From: Martelella lutilitoris
GTDB lineage: Bacteria; Pseudomonadota; Alphaproteobacteria; Rhizobiales; Rhizobiaceae
Direction of reading: 5' to 3'
Length of the DNA: 64,000 bases
Assembly: GCF_005924265.1 (NCBI RefSeq)
Contig: NZ_VCLB01000001.1
Location: forward strand, 124,001 to 188,000
The translations under genes were made by a program, and so were the position numbers. The notes under the pieces were generated by a model. That model was not told the origin of the DNA. It worked only from the letters and a program-made list of their open reading frames with translations, and did not search any database. Position 1 is the stretch's first letter. Every line of letters begins with the position of its first letter. This document shows, piece by piece, positions 45,050 through 55,421 of the stretch.

Positions 45050-45394
45050 TTAAGTTTTTTCCGCCTTTTTCATGACGCCGACGCGCAGCATCACCTCACG
45101 GGGAATATCATAGGTCGATGTCAGGTGATGGTCGGTTCGAAGCCCGAGATAGTCGCGCTGGATGAACAGCGCGAAGGCGCGATCGGCCGCCTCCTGCACC
45201 AGTGCATCGCGATCCTGGTTGGAGCCCGGCGTCTCGTCGTGGCGTTTGAGCGCGGCGAGCGCCTCTTCCAGCCTGCGCCCGATCCGGCCCAGCGCCTGCG
45301 CCGTCTCCTGCATGATCTCGTATTGCAGGGCATCCATCCGCGGATCGAGCGGCTTGCTGTTGGTCCCGGGCAGTATGGGCGTCTTCTTTTCCAT
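45050..45394 (-). CDS. Conserved hypothetical helical protein
   Basis: A 114-residue protein of unknown function. The middle (about residues 20-85) is strongly helical and charged, possibly a coiled coil. The C-terminal part reads TYDIPREVMLRVGVMKKAEKT. No signal peptide or known motif. A GGAAAAGG-type site precedes its ATG. It lies 80 bases downstream of the serine protease gene on the same strand. Confidence 0.7.
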   Translation of the reverse strand: MEKKTPILPGTNSKPLDPRMDALQYEIMQETAQALGRIGRRLEEALAALKRHDETPGSNQDRDALVQEAADRAFALFIQRDYLGLRTDHHLTSTYDIPREVMLRVGVMKKAEKT

Positions 45395-45474
45395 GGCCTT
45401 TTCCTTTACCGCTTCGTCTTCCCAACATCGGAAAACACGGGCCGAAGTTCAAGGGCAGGCGCAGATCTGCCTCC

Positions 45475-47190
45475 TCAGTAGCACTCGATCAGGACGGTGG
45501 CCCGGGAAAGCTGCTCGGCAAGCGCCTCCGGCGAAAGCGTGGTCGTTTCGCCCGACAGGGATGTCGAAATGTTGTTGGCCTCGGCGAAGATGCGCGCGAT
45601 GCTGCCGCGCACGGCGAAATTGACATTCTGCGGCAGGTCCCCGGTCAGCTCTGCAACAGTGAGGCCGTTCATCTTCGAAACGACAACGCCGACCACCTGC
45701 CCGTGGCGGTTGACGATCGGCCCGCCGGAATTACCGGCCTGCACGGGCGCCGTGATCTGCAGCCGGGTCGCGTCATTGTCCATGCCCTTGAGCGCGGAAA
45801 CCGACCCGCGCGTGACGTTGAGCGTATCGAGCAACCCTTTCAGCGGAAAGCCGGCAACCGTGACATCCGAATTGAGCCGTGCGGGTGTCGCGGCAAAGGC
45901 GAGGGCTTCGGCTTCCTCCGGCAGTCTCGAGCCGCGCCTGAGGATCGCCAGATCGAGCCGCGCATCAACCGCGGCAAGCGCGGCCTCAGCCCCGTCAACG
46001 GCAAGCCGGCCGCAGCCTTCGACCACATGCGCATTGGTCATGACATCGGCGGCGTCATTGATATAGAAGCCGCTGCCCGAGGAGCGGGCCTGCGATGTCG
46101 TCTGTGCCGGGTTCGACTCGGTCGCCGGCGCGGCCTCGTCGTCGGCGGAAAGCACATCGAGCGTCGCCTTCATATAGGTCATCAGCCGGCCCGCGGGCGG
46201 GATCTGGAGCGGGCGCTGGCCGCCGGTGCGATAGCTCGCGACCATGAGGTTCGCCACCGCCCGCCCTCCGGCCGTCTCCGCCGTGAAGAGCGCCATACGC
46301 GCAAGGCCTGTGCCGCGGCTGAAATCCGTCCGCTGATAGGCCATGTGCCCATCTTCGGCATAGGAGGTAACCCAGAAATCGTCCCTGCGCACGATGTAGG
46401 GCTCGGTGCGGTAGACGCCCGAGGCGTTGGCGATCAGCATCTCGTGGAAGCCGATCGCGCTCGCGCGGTCCGTCAGCGCTGCGACAGCGGCGAAACTGTC
46501 GTCGTCGGAGAGGATCTCCAGCATCCGCTCGTCGGTATCACCGGCATAGACAATGGCGAACGGGGCCAGCAGCGATATGTCGAGATTGCTATCGTAATAG
46601 ACATCCCAGTCGTCGGCTTCCAGCATCTCGCTGCCGGCGGCGGCGAGGAAGGCCACATGGAAATTGCTGGGAAGCTCACCGAACTCGCGCAGGCTCCACC
46701 GATCCAGCGCCGACTGGGAGCCGCGCCCCCACTGTCCGTCGAGCCGGCCGTCATAATCGCCGGTGAGCGCCAGCGACGCCTGGAGAAAACGCTTCTCATC
46801 GCGATCGAGCGGCCGTGCGTCGAACTCGGAAAACAAAAGGTCCGGCGGGGAAGCGGGCCGGATCGAAGTGGCCGGCCAGACGCGTTCGACAAGGCCCTTG
46901 CCGCTCGAGCAGAAGGAATCCCCGGGGATCAATCCGCCCGCTTTCATGCTGTTGAGCCGCGCATCGGCTTCATCCTCGTCAAGCATGTCGCCCGTCAGCG
47001 CGAACCAGCCATTGCTGCTCAGATAGATCGCGGAGATATCGTATTCGGGGTGGCTTACGCGATAGTCCTCGGCTGCAGCAAGCGTCGGGCGGGAGGCAAG
47101 CACGGCGAGACAGTCGCCGGGAGACACGAACGCGGCGAGAGCGTTTGCCGACGGGGCCAGAAGAAAACACACCAACAACAGGAAACGCAT
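45475..47190 (-). CDS. Secreted trypsin-like serine protease with peptidoglycan-binding domain
   Basis: A 571-residue exported protein. A signal peptide spans residues 1-19. A region at about 130-175 (LALTGDYDGRLDGQWG...SALDRWS) is a peptidoglycan-binding type 1 fold. From about 372 onwards comes a trypsin-like domain with His in NAHVVEG, Asp in DARLDLAIL and Ser in AGNSGGPIV, so the triad is complete, unlike the protein at 2.8 kb. A middle region of about 190 residues has no recognised domain. It may process or check envelope proteins. Confidence 0.87.
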   Translation of the reverse strand: MRFLLLVCFLLAPSANALAAFVSPGDCLAVLASRPTLAAAEDYRVSHPEYDISAIYLSSNGWFALTGDMLDEDEADARLNSMKAGGLIPGDSFCSSGKGLVERVWPATSIRPASPPDLLFSEFDARPLDRDEKRFLQASLALTGDYDGRLDGQWGRGSQSALDRWSLREFGELPSNFHVAFLAAAGSEMLEADDWDVYYDSNLDISLLAPFAIVYAGDTDERMLEILSDDDSFAAVAALTDRASAIGFHEMLIANASGVYRTEPYIVRRDDFWVTSYAEDGHMAYQRTDFSRGTGLARMALFTAETAGGRAVANLMVASYRTGGQRPLQIPPAGRLMTYMKATLDVLSADDEAAPATESNPAQTTSQARSSGSGFYINDAADVMTNAHVVEGCGRLAVDGAEAALAAVDARLDLAILRRGSRLPEEAEALAFAATPARLNSDVTVAGFPLKGLLDTLNVTRGSVSALKGMDNDATRLQITAPVQAGNSGGPIVNRHGQVVGVVVSKMNGLTVAELTGDLPQNVNFAVRGSIARIFAEANNISTSLSGETTTLSPEALAEQLSRATVLIECY

Positions 47191-47283
47191 TCGACCCCCC
47201 CCTGAACTCCCCTTGCCTTACCGGGTCCCTATCGTGCCCTCCGGGAGCCGGCAAAATCAAGTCGTCCTGGCATCGTTGGGGCC

Positions 47284-47320
47284 AAAAAGAAAAACCGCCG
47301 GGCGTTGCCACCCGGCGGCT
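47284..47320 (-). terminator. Intrinsic terminator of rpsA
   Basis: CCGCCGGG (47295-47302) pairs with CCCGGCGG (47311-47318); on the minus strand a run of T broken by one C follows. It lies 28 bases after the rpsA stop. Confidence 0.9.
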
Positions 47321-47347
47321 TGAACTCAGTCAGTGCAAGCGGAACGC

Positions 47348-49054
47348 TTACTGGTCGTCGCGGTTCTTCAGAGCCGCGCCCAGGATGTCGCCGAGCGAAG
47401 CGCCGCTGTCGGACGAACCGAACTGTGCGACGGCTTCCTTCTCCTCGGCGATTTCAAGCGCCTTGATGGAGAGCATGACCTTGCGGTCGCGCTTGGAGAA
47501 GTTGGTGACGCGGGCGTCGAAGACCTGGCCGACGGAGAAACGCTCGGGGCGCTGCTCGTCGCGATCGCGGGCGAGGTCCGAACGGCGGATGAAGGCCGAG
47601 ATGTCGTCGTGATTGACGAGCTTGACCTCGACACCGCCATCGTTGACGGCCGTGACTTCGCAGGACACGACAGCGCCCTTGCGCAGATCGCCGGAAGCAG
47701 CGGCTTCCGTCAGCGAATCCTTGCCGAGCTGCTTGATGCCGAGCGAGATGCGTTCCTTGTCGATATCGACATCGAGAACAACAGCCTTGACGACGTCACC
47801 CTTGTTGTACTCCTCGATGACCTGCTCGCCCGGACGGTTCCAGTCGAGGTCGGAAAGGTGCACCATGCCGTCGACATCGCCTTCGAGACCGATGAACAGG
47901 CCGAATTCGGTCTTGTTCTTGATCTCGCCTTCGACAACCGTGCCAGACGGATGCGAGAAGGAGAAGGCTTCCCACGGGTTCTCAAGCGTCTGCTTGAGGC
48001 CGAGCGAAATGCGGCGCTTGGCCGGATCGACTTCGAGCACGACAACATCGACGTCCTGCGTGGTCGACAGGATCTTGCCGGGGTGTACGTTCTTCTTGGT
48101 CCAGGACATTTCCGAGATGTGGATCAGGCCTTCGATACCCGGCTCCAGCTCGACGAACGCGCCGTAATCGGTGATGTTCGTGACCGTACCGGAGATCTTC
48201 TTGCCTTCCGGATACTTGGCCTGGATGCCATCCCACGGGTCGGCTTCAAGCTGCTTCATGCCCAGCGAAATACGGTGCGTTTCCTGGTTGATGCGGATGA
48301 TCTGAACCTTGACCTGCTGGCCGATGGACAGAAGCTCGGTCGGGTGGTTGACGCGACGCCATGCCATGTCGGTGACGTGCAGCAGACCGTCGATACCGCC
48401 GAGATCGACGAAGGCGCCGTAATCGGTGATGTTCTTGACGACACCCTCGACAACCTGGCCTTCTTCGAGGTTCTGGACGATTTCCGAACGCTGTTCCGCA
48501 CGGCTTTCCTCAAGAACGGTCCGGCGCGAAACGACGATGTTGCCGCGACGCTTGTCCATCTTGAGGATTTCAAACGGCTGCGGCGTGTGCATCAGCGGGG
48601 AGACGTCGCGGATCGGACGGATGTCCACCTGGGAACGCGGCAGGAAGGCGATCGCACCGTCAAGATCGACCGTGAAGCCGCCCTTGACCTGGTTGAAGAT
48701 CATGCCTTCGACGCGCTCGCCGGCCTCGAACTTGGCTTCGAGCTTGACCCATGCTTCCTCGCGGCGGGCCTTCTCACGCGACAGGACAGCCTCGCCCAGC
48801 GCGTTTTCGATGCGCTCGACATAGACTTCGACTTCGTCGCCGACCTTCAGCTCGCCATCCTTGCCGCGCGCGCCGAATTCCTTCAGCGGTACGCGACCTT
48901 CGACCTTCAGGCCGACGTCGATGATGGCCATGTCCTTTTCGATGGACGTGACCAGGCCCTTGGCGACATAGCCTTCGGCAAGATCATTGTTCGCGCCGAA
49001 GGATTCCTCGAGCATTGCGGCGAAATCGTCGCGCGTGGGGGTTTGTGCAGTCAT
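47348..49054 (-). CDS. rpsA: 30S ribosomal protein S1
   Basis: A 568-residue S1, which helps mRNAs with weak leaders reach the ribosome. Six S1 RNA-binding repeats follow one another, with canonical GAFVDLGGIDGLLH and GAFVELEPGIEGLIH motifs in the third and fourth. Full length with an acidic N-terminus. It follows cmk, the usual order in proteobacteria. Confidence 0.98.
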   Translation of the reverse strand: MTAQTPTRDDFAAMLEESFGANNDLAEGYVAKGLVTSIEKDMAIIDVGLKVEGRVPLKEFGARGKDGELKVGDEVEVYVERIENALGEAVLSREKARREEAWVKLEAKFEAGERVEGMIFNQVKGGFTVDLDGAIAFLPRSQVDIRPIRDVSPLMHTPQPFEILKMDKRRGNIVVSRRTVLEESRAEQRSEIVQNLEEGQVVEGVVKNITDYGAFVDLGGIDGLLHVTDMAWRRVNHPTELLSIGQQVKVQIIRINQETHRISLGMKQLEADPWDGIQAKYPEGKKISGTVTNITDYGAFVELEPGIEGLIHISEMSWTKKNVHPGKILSTTQDVDVVVLEVDPAKRRISLGLKQTLENPWEAFSFSHPSGTVVEGEIKNKTEFGLFIGLEGDVDGMVHLSDLDWNRPGEQVIEEYNKGDVVKAVVLDVDIDKERISLGIKQLGKDSLTEAAASGDLRKGAVVSCEVTAVNDGGVEVKLVNHDDISAFIRRSDLARDRDEQRPERFSVGQVFDARVTNFSKRDRKVMLSIKALEIAEEKEAVAQFGSSDSGASLGDILGAALKNRDDQ

Positions 49055-49226
49055 AGAAACTCCTGGATCGTGTCCGTTCTCTTGAACCGAACACGCGTTG
49101 CGCCGGTGGCTGGTGTTGATCTTCGGCTGTCACCGCACCCCTCTTCGCCTTTTCAGAAAAGACAAAGAGCATTCCGGCGCATGGATGCAGTGAAAACCTT
49201 GATTTGCGGAGTCTCCTCCGCATGCA

Positions 49227-49859
49227 TTACGGGTCGAGCCGCTGGTCCACAAGGGCGCGCGCGGCCTGAAACGCGGCCTCTATACCCATTTTGGACGTAT
49301 CAAGCAAGTGCGCATCGTCCGCTGGGCGCAGGGGACTGTCCTTTCGCCCCATATCCCGCGCGTCGCGGCGGCGGACATCGTCGAGGATCGCATCGAAATC
49401 GGCCGTCTCTCCCCTCGCCACGATCTCGTCATAGCGGCGCCTGGCGCGGATCTCGGCATCGGCTGTCACATAAAGCTTCACCGGCGCCTCGGGGCAGACA
49501 ACCGTGCCAATATCGCGCCCGTCGAGCACGGCGCCCTTGCCAGTCGACGCGAACCGTCGCTGGGCCTCCACCAGCGCGACGCGCACAGCGGGCATGGCAG
49601 CGACCTTCGACGCCGCCTCGCCGATATCATGGGCCGAAAGCACCGCGCGGTCGAGATTGGCGAGATCGACACTGGCAGCCATCCTTGCTGCGACCGCCTC
49701 GTCGTCCAGCGGCTTTCCCGCGTCGAGGAGCGCCTTCGCGGTCGCGCGGTAGGTCAGCCCGGTATCAAGGTGCGGCAGGCCGTAATGCGCGGCGAGCTTT
49801 CGCGCCAGCGTTCCCTTGCCGGCCGCCGCCGGTCCGTCGATTGCGATGACAAAGCCCAT
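49227..49859 (-). CDS. cmk: Cytidylate kinase
   Basis: A 210-residue nucleotide kinase that phosphorylates CMP and dCMP. Starts [16 protein letters not shown] (P-loop), with LDTGLTYRA and GRDIGTVV motifs and the RRRYDEI LID region. The ATG at 49859 fits the family; longer upstream frame lies in non-coding sequence. rpsA follows 172 bases later. Confidence 0.97.
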   Translation of the reverse strand: MGFVIAIDGPAAAGKGTLARKLAAHYGLPHLDTGLTYRATAKALLDAGKPLDDEAVAARMAASVDLANLDRAVLSAHDIGEAASKVAAMPAVRVALVEAQRRFASTGKGAVLDGRDIGTVVCPEAPVKLYVTADAEIRARRRYDEIVARGETADFDAILDDVRRRDARDMGRKDSPLRPADDAHLLDTSKMGIEAAFQAARALVDQRLDP

Positions 49860-49924
49860 GACACCCATTCCGTTCCGTTTGACGCTGACATAGCGCATAT
49901 GTTTGCAAACCGGAACCGATGAAA

Positions 49925-49957
49925 ACAGAAAGGGCCCGGCTGAGACAGCCAGGCCCA
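49925..49957 (-). terminator. Probable terminator of the DUF4167 gene
   Basis: GGGCCTGGCTG can pair with CAGCCGGGCCC (one bulge), followed on the minus strand by TTTCTGTTTTC. Confidence 0.6.
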
Positions 49958-49981
49958 ATCCTGAAATGTCGTAAGGAAGGC

Positions 49982-50731
49982 TTACTCCGAAGCGCTGTCG
50001 GCAAGCGCGGGGGCCTTGTCCTTCTTGGCCGGCTTGGACGGCGCGTCCTTGCCGTCATCGCCTTCAGCCTCGGCCTTCGGGGTGCGCCGGCGGCGCGCCG
50101 GCTTCTTGGGGGCCTCGGCCTCGCCGGCATTCTCAACGGCTGCAGTGGCATTGTCGTCCTCGCCGGCATTTTCCGCAGCGGCGCGCTTGGTGCGGCGCGG
50201 ACGGCTGGCGGCGGTCGAACGGCGGCGGGATTTCGCTGCCGGCTGGCCCTCGGCCTCTTCGGCCGCAACCTCGGCCGGCGTTCCGTCGATCACCGGCTGC
50301 GGACCATCGGCATCCACCTGCGGCTCCTGCCTGCGCTGCTGTTCCTTGCGCTCGTTGCGCTCGCCACGCTCATCGGACGACGACTGGCTATTGCTGTTGT
50401 TGCCCTTCCTGGCCGCAACATCGTCATTGTCGTCGTCGGAGCGGTCGTCACGCTGGTGGCGCTCCTGAAGCTGCGACTGGGCCGCGGCGATGATGCGATT
50501 ATAGTGCTCGGCGTGCTGGAGATAGTTTTCCGCCATCACCCGGTCGCCCGCCCCTTGCGCGTCACGCGCAAGCGACATGTATTTTTCCGCAACGTGCTGC
50601 GCGGTGCCCCGCACCTTCACATCAGGACCGGAACTGTCATAGGTCCGGGTCAGCGGGTTGGCGCCCTTGCGATTGAAGTTATTATTGCCGCCGCGCCCCC
50701 GGCTGCGCTTATTCTGCTGTCCTGACCTCAT
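49982..50731 (-). CDS. DUF4167 domain protein
   Basis: A 249-residue protein. Residues about 1-85 form the conserved DUF4167 domain ([26 protein letters not shown], then [11 protein letters not shown]...[12 protein letters not shown]). The remainder is low-complexity, rich in Arg, Lys, Ala and Glu, and probably disordered. The family is widespread in Hyphomicrobiales. The basic, RNA-binding-like composition suggests interaction with nucleic acid, but that is inference. Downstream of prmC and prfA on the same strand. Confidence 0.88.
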   Translation of the reverse strand: MRSGQQNKRSRGRGGNNNFNRKGANPLTRTYDSSGPDVKVRGTAQHVAEKYMSLARDAQGAGDRVMAENYLQHAEHYNRIIAAAQSQLQERHQRDDRSDDDNDDVAARKGNNSNSQSSSDERGERNERKEQQRRQEPQVDADGPQPVIDGTPAEVAAEEAEGQPAAKSRRRSTAASRPRRTKRAAAENAGEDDNATAAVENAGEAEAPKKPARRRRTPKAEAEGDDGKDAPSKPAKKDKAPALADSASE

Positions 50732-51049
50732 GGAGTATTCACCTGAATTTTCTGTCAATGGTCGAGCTACGCCCTGGCCGTTCCCGCATCAGCGAAACAC
50801 GGCGGCATAGCCCCGTTGGCAGGGCAAATAACCCGCTGCCATTCGTGGAATCCAAATACCTGAATCACGCAAAAGACGGCATGTCACAATGAACCAACAT
50901 TGGACGAAAAACCTTGAGACTGCTGCCTGGCGACGAATCGCCCGTTTCGTTCAGTCACCGTTTTGCGTGGCTGCAACCTATCGTGCTTGTTTAAAAATTC
51001 CAAGCCCTTTCTTCACCTCATTTGAAAAAGCTCGGAAGCGACCTGATTT
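50732..51049. other. Intergenic region between prmC and the DUF4167 gene
   Basis: About 318 bases with no supported gene. Its AT content rises at 50975-51055. It probably holds the promoter of the DUF4167 gene; no operator was recognised. Confidence 0.4.
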
Positions 51050-51916
51050 TCAGCTTTTCCGGGCACTTGCGAAAATGACAACGCGATCATTTTCGCCCAA
51101 ATCCTTGTGCGAATCCGTTAGCACGAACCCTTCCGCCGAAAAGATTTCGGTTACCGTATCCTTCTGGTCATAGCCGATTTCAAGCGCGATGACGCCGTTT
51201 TCGGCCAGATGTTCCGAAGCTTTCGCCGCAATCGCGCGGTAAGCGTCAAGACCGTCCTTGCCTCCATCAAGCGCAAGGGCGGGATCATGGTCCCGCACCT
51301 CGGGCGCCAGTGTTTCGATCACGTCCGAGACGATATAGGGCGGATTTGACACGATCATGTCGTATCGCCCCTTTGCCGCATCGAACCACGGCCCGCGCGC
51401 CGTCTCGAAGCGGTCTGCAACACCGTTTATCAAGGCATTGGCGCGCGCCGTTTCAAGGGCGCCGTCTGCAATATCCGTTGCGAGCGCCGTCGCTCCGGCG
51501 CAATTTTTCAGGAGAGCGACCGCAATCGCCCCAGTTCCCGTGCCAAGGTCGACGAATCTGGCGGAGCCCTTCCGCCGCACCGTCCGTTCAAGTATGGCAA
51601 GCCCCTGCTCGACCAGGATTTCCGTGTCGGGCCGGGGCTCCAGCGTGTCGGCGGACAGGATGAAGTCGAGACCGAAGAACTCGCGCGCGCCGAGAATGCG
51701 GTAGACGGGCTCACGGGAAAGCCGCCTTTCGATGGCGGCAGACACGTCCGCCTCTTCGTCCGGCTCAATCTCGCGGTCGCCCTCGGTCATCATCTCGGTG
51801 AGGGAAAGACCAAGCACGCCGCTCACGAGATGACGCGCGTCCTCCGCCGGCGTTTCAAGGCCTTTCGCCTCGAAGGCGGCGACGGCCTTGCGATAGAGCG
51901 CTGAAAGCGTCGTCAC
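51050..51916 (-). CDS. prmC: Release factor glutamine methyltransferase
   Basis: A 288-residue methyltransferase that methylates the Gln of the GGQ motif in release factors RF1 and RF2. SAM motif VDLGTGTGAIA and the catalytic NPPYI are present, preceded by a helical N-terminal domain. A GTG start is chosen because a GAGGG site lies in front and it is 10 bases after the prfA stop. Coupled to its substrate gene prfA. Confidence 0.95.
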   Translation of the reverse strand: MTTLSALYRKAVAAFEAKGLETPAEDARHLVSGVLGLSLTEMMTEGDREIEPDEEADVSAAIERRLSREPVYRILGAREFFGLDFILSADTLEPRPDTEILVEQGLAILERTVRRKGSARFVDLGTGTGAIAVALLKNCAGATALATDIADGALETARANALINGVADRFETARGPWFDAAKGRYDMIVSNPPYIVSDVIETLAPEVRDHDPALALDGGKDGLDAYRAIAAKASEHLAENGVIALEIGYDQKDTVTEIFSAEGFVLTDSHKDLGENDRVVIFASARKS

Positions 51917-51926
51917 GCCCGCACCC

Positions 51927-53009
51927 TCAATTGGCCTTCGCGCCGAGAAGCGCGAGCTGGCCGGCCTGATAGTCGGCCACAAGCGCATCGACGATCTCAT
52001 CGAGATCGCCGGCGATCACGGCATCGAGCTTGTAGAGCGTCAGGTTGATGCGGTGGTCGGTGACGCGGCCTTGGGGAAAATTATAGGTGCGGATGCGTTC
52101 CGACCGGTCGCCGGAGCCAACCTGGGCCTTGCGGTCGGCAGACCGCTCGCTGTCGGCGCGCTGGCGCTCCATGTCGAAGAGCTTGGCGCGCAGCACCTGC
52201 ATGGCCTTTGCCCGGTTCTGGTGCTGGGATTTCTCCGAGCTGGTGACCACGATGCCGGTCGGGATATGGGTGATGCGCACGGCCGAGTCGGTCGTGTTGA
52301 CGTGCTGGCCGCCGGCACCCGACGAACGCATCGTGTCGATGCGGATATCTTCCTGGCGAACCTCGATGTCGATGTCTTCCGCCTCGGGAAGAACGGCGAC
52401 CGTTGCCGCTGACGTATGAATGCGACCGCCGGCTTCGGTTTCCGGCACGCGCTGCACCCGGTGCACGCCGGATTCGAATTTCAGCCGCGAGAACACGCCG
52501 CGACCGGAGACGGAGGCGATGATTTCCTTGTAGCCGCCGGCATCGCCTTCGCTGGCCGAAAGCACCTCGACCTTCCAGCCCTTGTCGGAGGCGTAGCGCT
52601 CATACATGCGGAACAGGTCGCCGGCAAAGAGCGCCGCCTCGGAGCCGCCGGTCCCGGCGCGGATTTCCAGCACGGCGCTCTTCTCGTCCGCCGCATCGCG
52701 CGGCAGGAGCAGCAGCTGGATTTCCCCGGTCAGCGCCTCGATGCGCTCCTCAAGCTCCGGCACTTCCATTTCGGCGAGCGCGCGCATCTCCCGGTCGGTC
52801 GCACGGTCGGAAAGCAGGCTTTCAAGATCGGCAAGCTCGCGCTCGGCGGACTGGTAGGCGCGGATCTTGGCCACCACCGGTTCAAGCTCGGCATATTCGG
52901 AGGCAAGCTTCACATAGGTCTCGGCGTCGGGACCGGACGACATGCGCGCCTCGACCTCGGCAAAACGCCGCTCCAGTTCCCGCATCTTTTCCTGTGGTAG
53001 CATCGCCAC
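51927..53009 (-). CDS. prfA: Peptide chain release factor 1
   Basis: A 360-residue class I release factor reading UAA and UAG. GGQ ([15 protein letters not shown]) and the PET-like tripeptide region in domain 2 ([12 protein letters not shown]) are present, as is the codon-recognition helix. The GTG start has a GGAGAG site; an ATG two codons on is also possible. Confidence 0.97.
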   Translation of the reverse strand: MAMLPQEKMRELERRFAEVEARMSSGPDAETYVKLASEYAELEPVVAKIRAYQSAERELADLESLLSDRATDREMRALAEMEVPELEERIEALTGEIQLLLLPRDAADEKSAVLEIRAGTGGSEAALFAGDLFRMYERYASDKGWKVEVLSASEGDAGGYKEIIASVSGRGVFSRLKFESGVHRVQRVPETEAGGRIHTSAATVAVLPEAEDIDIEVRQEDIRIDTMRSSGAGGQHVNTTDSAVRITHIPTGIVVTSSEKSQHQNRAKAMQVLRAKLFDMERQRADSERSADRKAQVGSGDRSERIRTYNFPQGRVTDHRINLTLYKLDAVIAGDLDEIVDALVADYQAGQLALLGAKAN

Positions 53010-53068
53010 GGGTCATTCTCTCCGCTTGTTATTGATCTTTATTGCCGCCTGCGTTTTAGAAAACGCCG

Positions 53069-55336
53069 CTAAAGCGGAATATTGTGCTCGCTGGCAAAAC
53101 GCTCAAGCAGAGCGCGCATCGGCGTCAGATTGGACGGATCGTCGAGCGCGGCGTTGACGACATTGCTGACGGCCGAGATATCAAGCCCGAGCAGCATGGC
53201 CTTGACCGGGCCGATCGCGGTTGCCGACATCGACACCGAACGATAGCCGATGGCAAACAGCGCCAGCGCGGAAATCGGTTTGCTGGCATATTCGCCGCAC
53301 AGCGTCACAGGAACATTGTTGCGCTCGCCGGCGCGCACGATATCACGCAGCATCCTGAGGAAAGGCTTGCTGATCGTGTCATAGCGGTCGGAAACGCGGG
53401 CGTTGCCGCGATCGATCGCCATGAAGAACTGGTAGAGGTCGTTGGAGCCGACCGAGACGAAGTCGACCTCGGCCATCAACTCATCGATCTCGTAGAGCAG
53501 CGCCGGCACTTCCAGCATGGCGCCAAGCTCTATTCTGCGCGGCACCCGGTGGCCGAAGCGGGCCATGTGCTGCACTTCCTTGGCCATCAGCGCACGGGCT
53601 TCGCGGATCTCGCCGACCTCGGAGACCATCGGCACCATGACCCGAAGCGTCTCGCCGGCGGACGCCTTCATCAGCGCGCGCAACTGCATGCGCAGGAGAT
53701 AGGGCCGGTCGAGCGCCAGACGGATGGCGCGCCAGCCCATGGCCGGGTTTTCCTCTTCCTGAGAGCGGAAATAGGAGACCATCTTGTCGGAGCCGATATC
53801 GAGCGTGCGGAAGGTGACCGGACGGTTGCCCGCGTGATCCAGCACCTGCCGGTAGAAGCTCTCCTGCTCGGCGGCCTTGGGCATGCGCGAGGCGATCATG
53901 AACTGCAGCTCGGTGCGGAACAGGCCGATGCCTTCCGCGCCCGAATCATCAAGCTGCGGCAGGTCAACGAGAAGCCCGGCATTCATCATCAGCTTCACGC
54001 GGACGCCATCGGCGGAGACCGGATCGACGGATCGCAGCGCCCGGAACTGTTCCTGACGACGCGCCCTGAGCCTCAGCTTTTCCTCATAGGCCGTGATCAC
54101 GGCATCGAGCGGGCGCACATGCACCTCGCCATCGTCGCCATCGACAATGACGGCATCGCCGTTTTCCACCTGGGCGGCGACGCCGGTCGCCTGGCCGATG
54201 ACCGGTATGCCCATGGCGCGCGCGACGATGATGACGTGGCTGGTCGCGGCCCCCTCCTCGAGCACGAGACCGCGCAGTTTCTCGCGCGGATAGTCAAGCA
54301 GTTCGGCCGGGCCCATGACGCGGGCGACGACAACGGCATCCTCGGGAAAATTCTCCCCGTCCGTATCGACCGCATGACCGGTCAGCTGGCGCAGCAACCG
54401 GTTGGCAAGATCGTCGAGATCATGCATGCGGTCGCGCATGAAGGGGTCGGTCAGCCGGATCATCCGCGCCTTGGTATCGCTCTGCACCTTCTCGACGGCG
54501 CCTTCTGCCGTCAGCCCCAGCATGATCGCCTCTTCCAGCCGCCGCACCCAGCCGCGGTCATGGGCGAACATGCGGTAGGTCTCCAGCACCTCGCGATGCT
54601 CGCCCTCCGACGAGACGTCATTGCGCTGGAGAAGCTCGTCGATCGAAAATCTGAGCTTCTCCATCGCCGCGCGCAGCCGCGCGATCTCCGCGTCGCTGTC
54701 CTCGTTGACGAGGTTGTTGATCATGATGCGCGGCTCGTGCAGCACGGCATGGCCAAGCGCGATGCCCTCGCCATAGGCATCGCCCGACAGCGAGACCGAG
54801 CGCATCAGATCGAGTTCCATGCCCGGCCGGGTGATCTTCTTCAGGTCGCCAGAGGCAATCAGTTCGGCAAGCAGCATCGCCGCAGTCTGCAGCGCTTCGA
54901 CCTCTTCCTCGCTATAGGCGTGCTCGTCGGTGTTCTGCACCACGAGAACGCCAAGCGTGCGCCCGGCGCGCAGGATCGGCACGCCCATGAAGGAATGATA
55001 GATTTCCTCGCCTGTCTCCGGCAGGTAGCGGAAGGCGGGATGCGACTGGGCGTCGGACAGGTTCAGCGGCCGCGCCGACGCGGCGATCGTGCCGACAAGC
55101 CCCTGGCCCATGCGCAGGCTCGCCAGGTGCACCGCATCGCGCTTCAGGCCTTGCGTCGCGTAGAGCTCGAGCACGCTGTCGGCGCGAAGCACGTAGACAG
55201 AACACACGGCCGCGACCATGTTGTCGGCGATCTGGCCAACAATGCGGTCAAGGCGGTCCTGCGGCTCCAGCGGCTCGGCCATCAGTTCCCTGAGCCGCTT
55301 CAGCAGGATACGCGGGCTCGGTGCTTGGTGGTTCAT
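53069..55336 (-). CDS. ptsP: Phosphoenolpyruvate-protein phosphotransferase PtsP (enzyme I-Ntr)
   Basis: A 755-residue enzyme that starts the nitrogen-related phosphorelay by moving phosphate from PEP to NPr. A GAF domain spans residues about 1-165. The PTS enzyme I N-terminal domain follows. The phosphorylated His367 is in EEGAATSHVIIVA. The PEP-binding C-terminal barrel has GIGLFRTELQFM and GSNDLYQF. Length is typical of PtsP. It lies 85 bases from lysC, the normal rhizobial order. Confidence 0.96.
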   Translation of the reverse strand: MNHQAPSPRILLKRLRELMAEPLEPQDRLDRIVGQIADNMVAAVCSVYVLRADSVLELYATQGLKRDAVHLASLRMGQGLVGTIAASARPLNLSDAQSHPAFRYLPETGEEIYHSFMGVPILRAGRTLGVLVVQNTDEHAYSEEEVEALQTAAMLLAELIASGDLKKITRPGMELDLMRSVSLSGDAYGEGIALGHAVLHEPRIMINNLVNEDSDAEIARLRAAMEKLRFSIDELLQRNDVSSEGEHREVLETYRMFAHDRGWVRRLEEAIMLGLTAEGAVEKVQSDTKARMIRLTDPFMRDRMHDLDDLANRLLRQLTGHAVDTDGENFPEDAVVVARVMGPAELLDYPREKLRGLVLEEGAATSHVIIVARAMGIPVIGQATGVAAQVENGDAVIVDGDDGEVHVRPLDAVITAYEEKLRLRARRQEQFRALRSVDPVSADGVRVKLMMNAGLLVDLPQLDDSGAEGIGLFRTELQFMIASRMPKAAEQESFYRQVLDHAGNRPVTFRTLDIGSDKMVSYFRSQEEENPAMGWRAIRLALDRPYLLRMQLRALMKASAGETLRVMVPMVSEVGEIREARALMAKEVQHMARFGHRVPRRIELGAMLEVPALLYEIDELMAEVDFVSVGSNDLYQFFMAIDRGNARVSDRYDTISKPFLRMLRDIVRAGERNNVPVTLCGEYASKPISALALFAIGYRSVSMSATAIGPVKAMLLGLDISAVSNVVNAALDDPSNLTPMRALLERFASEHNIPL

Positions 55337-55421
55337 AGCAGTCTGTCCCCGGTGGAGAAACCGACAAGGTTTCAGGCGGACCGTTCCGAAACGAAGGGGT
55401 TTGCGGACAATCCGTTACGGC

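Noticed and set aside
47333-49849. Open frame of over 800 codons on the plus strand
   Set aside because: It is antisense to rpsA and part of cmk. The translation is rich in Asp, Arg, Leu and Ala from reading codon-biased high-GC genes backwards and has no family features.
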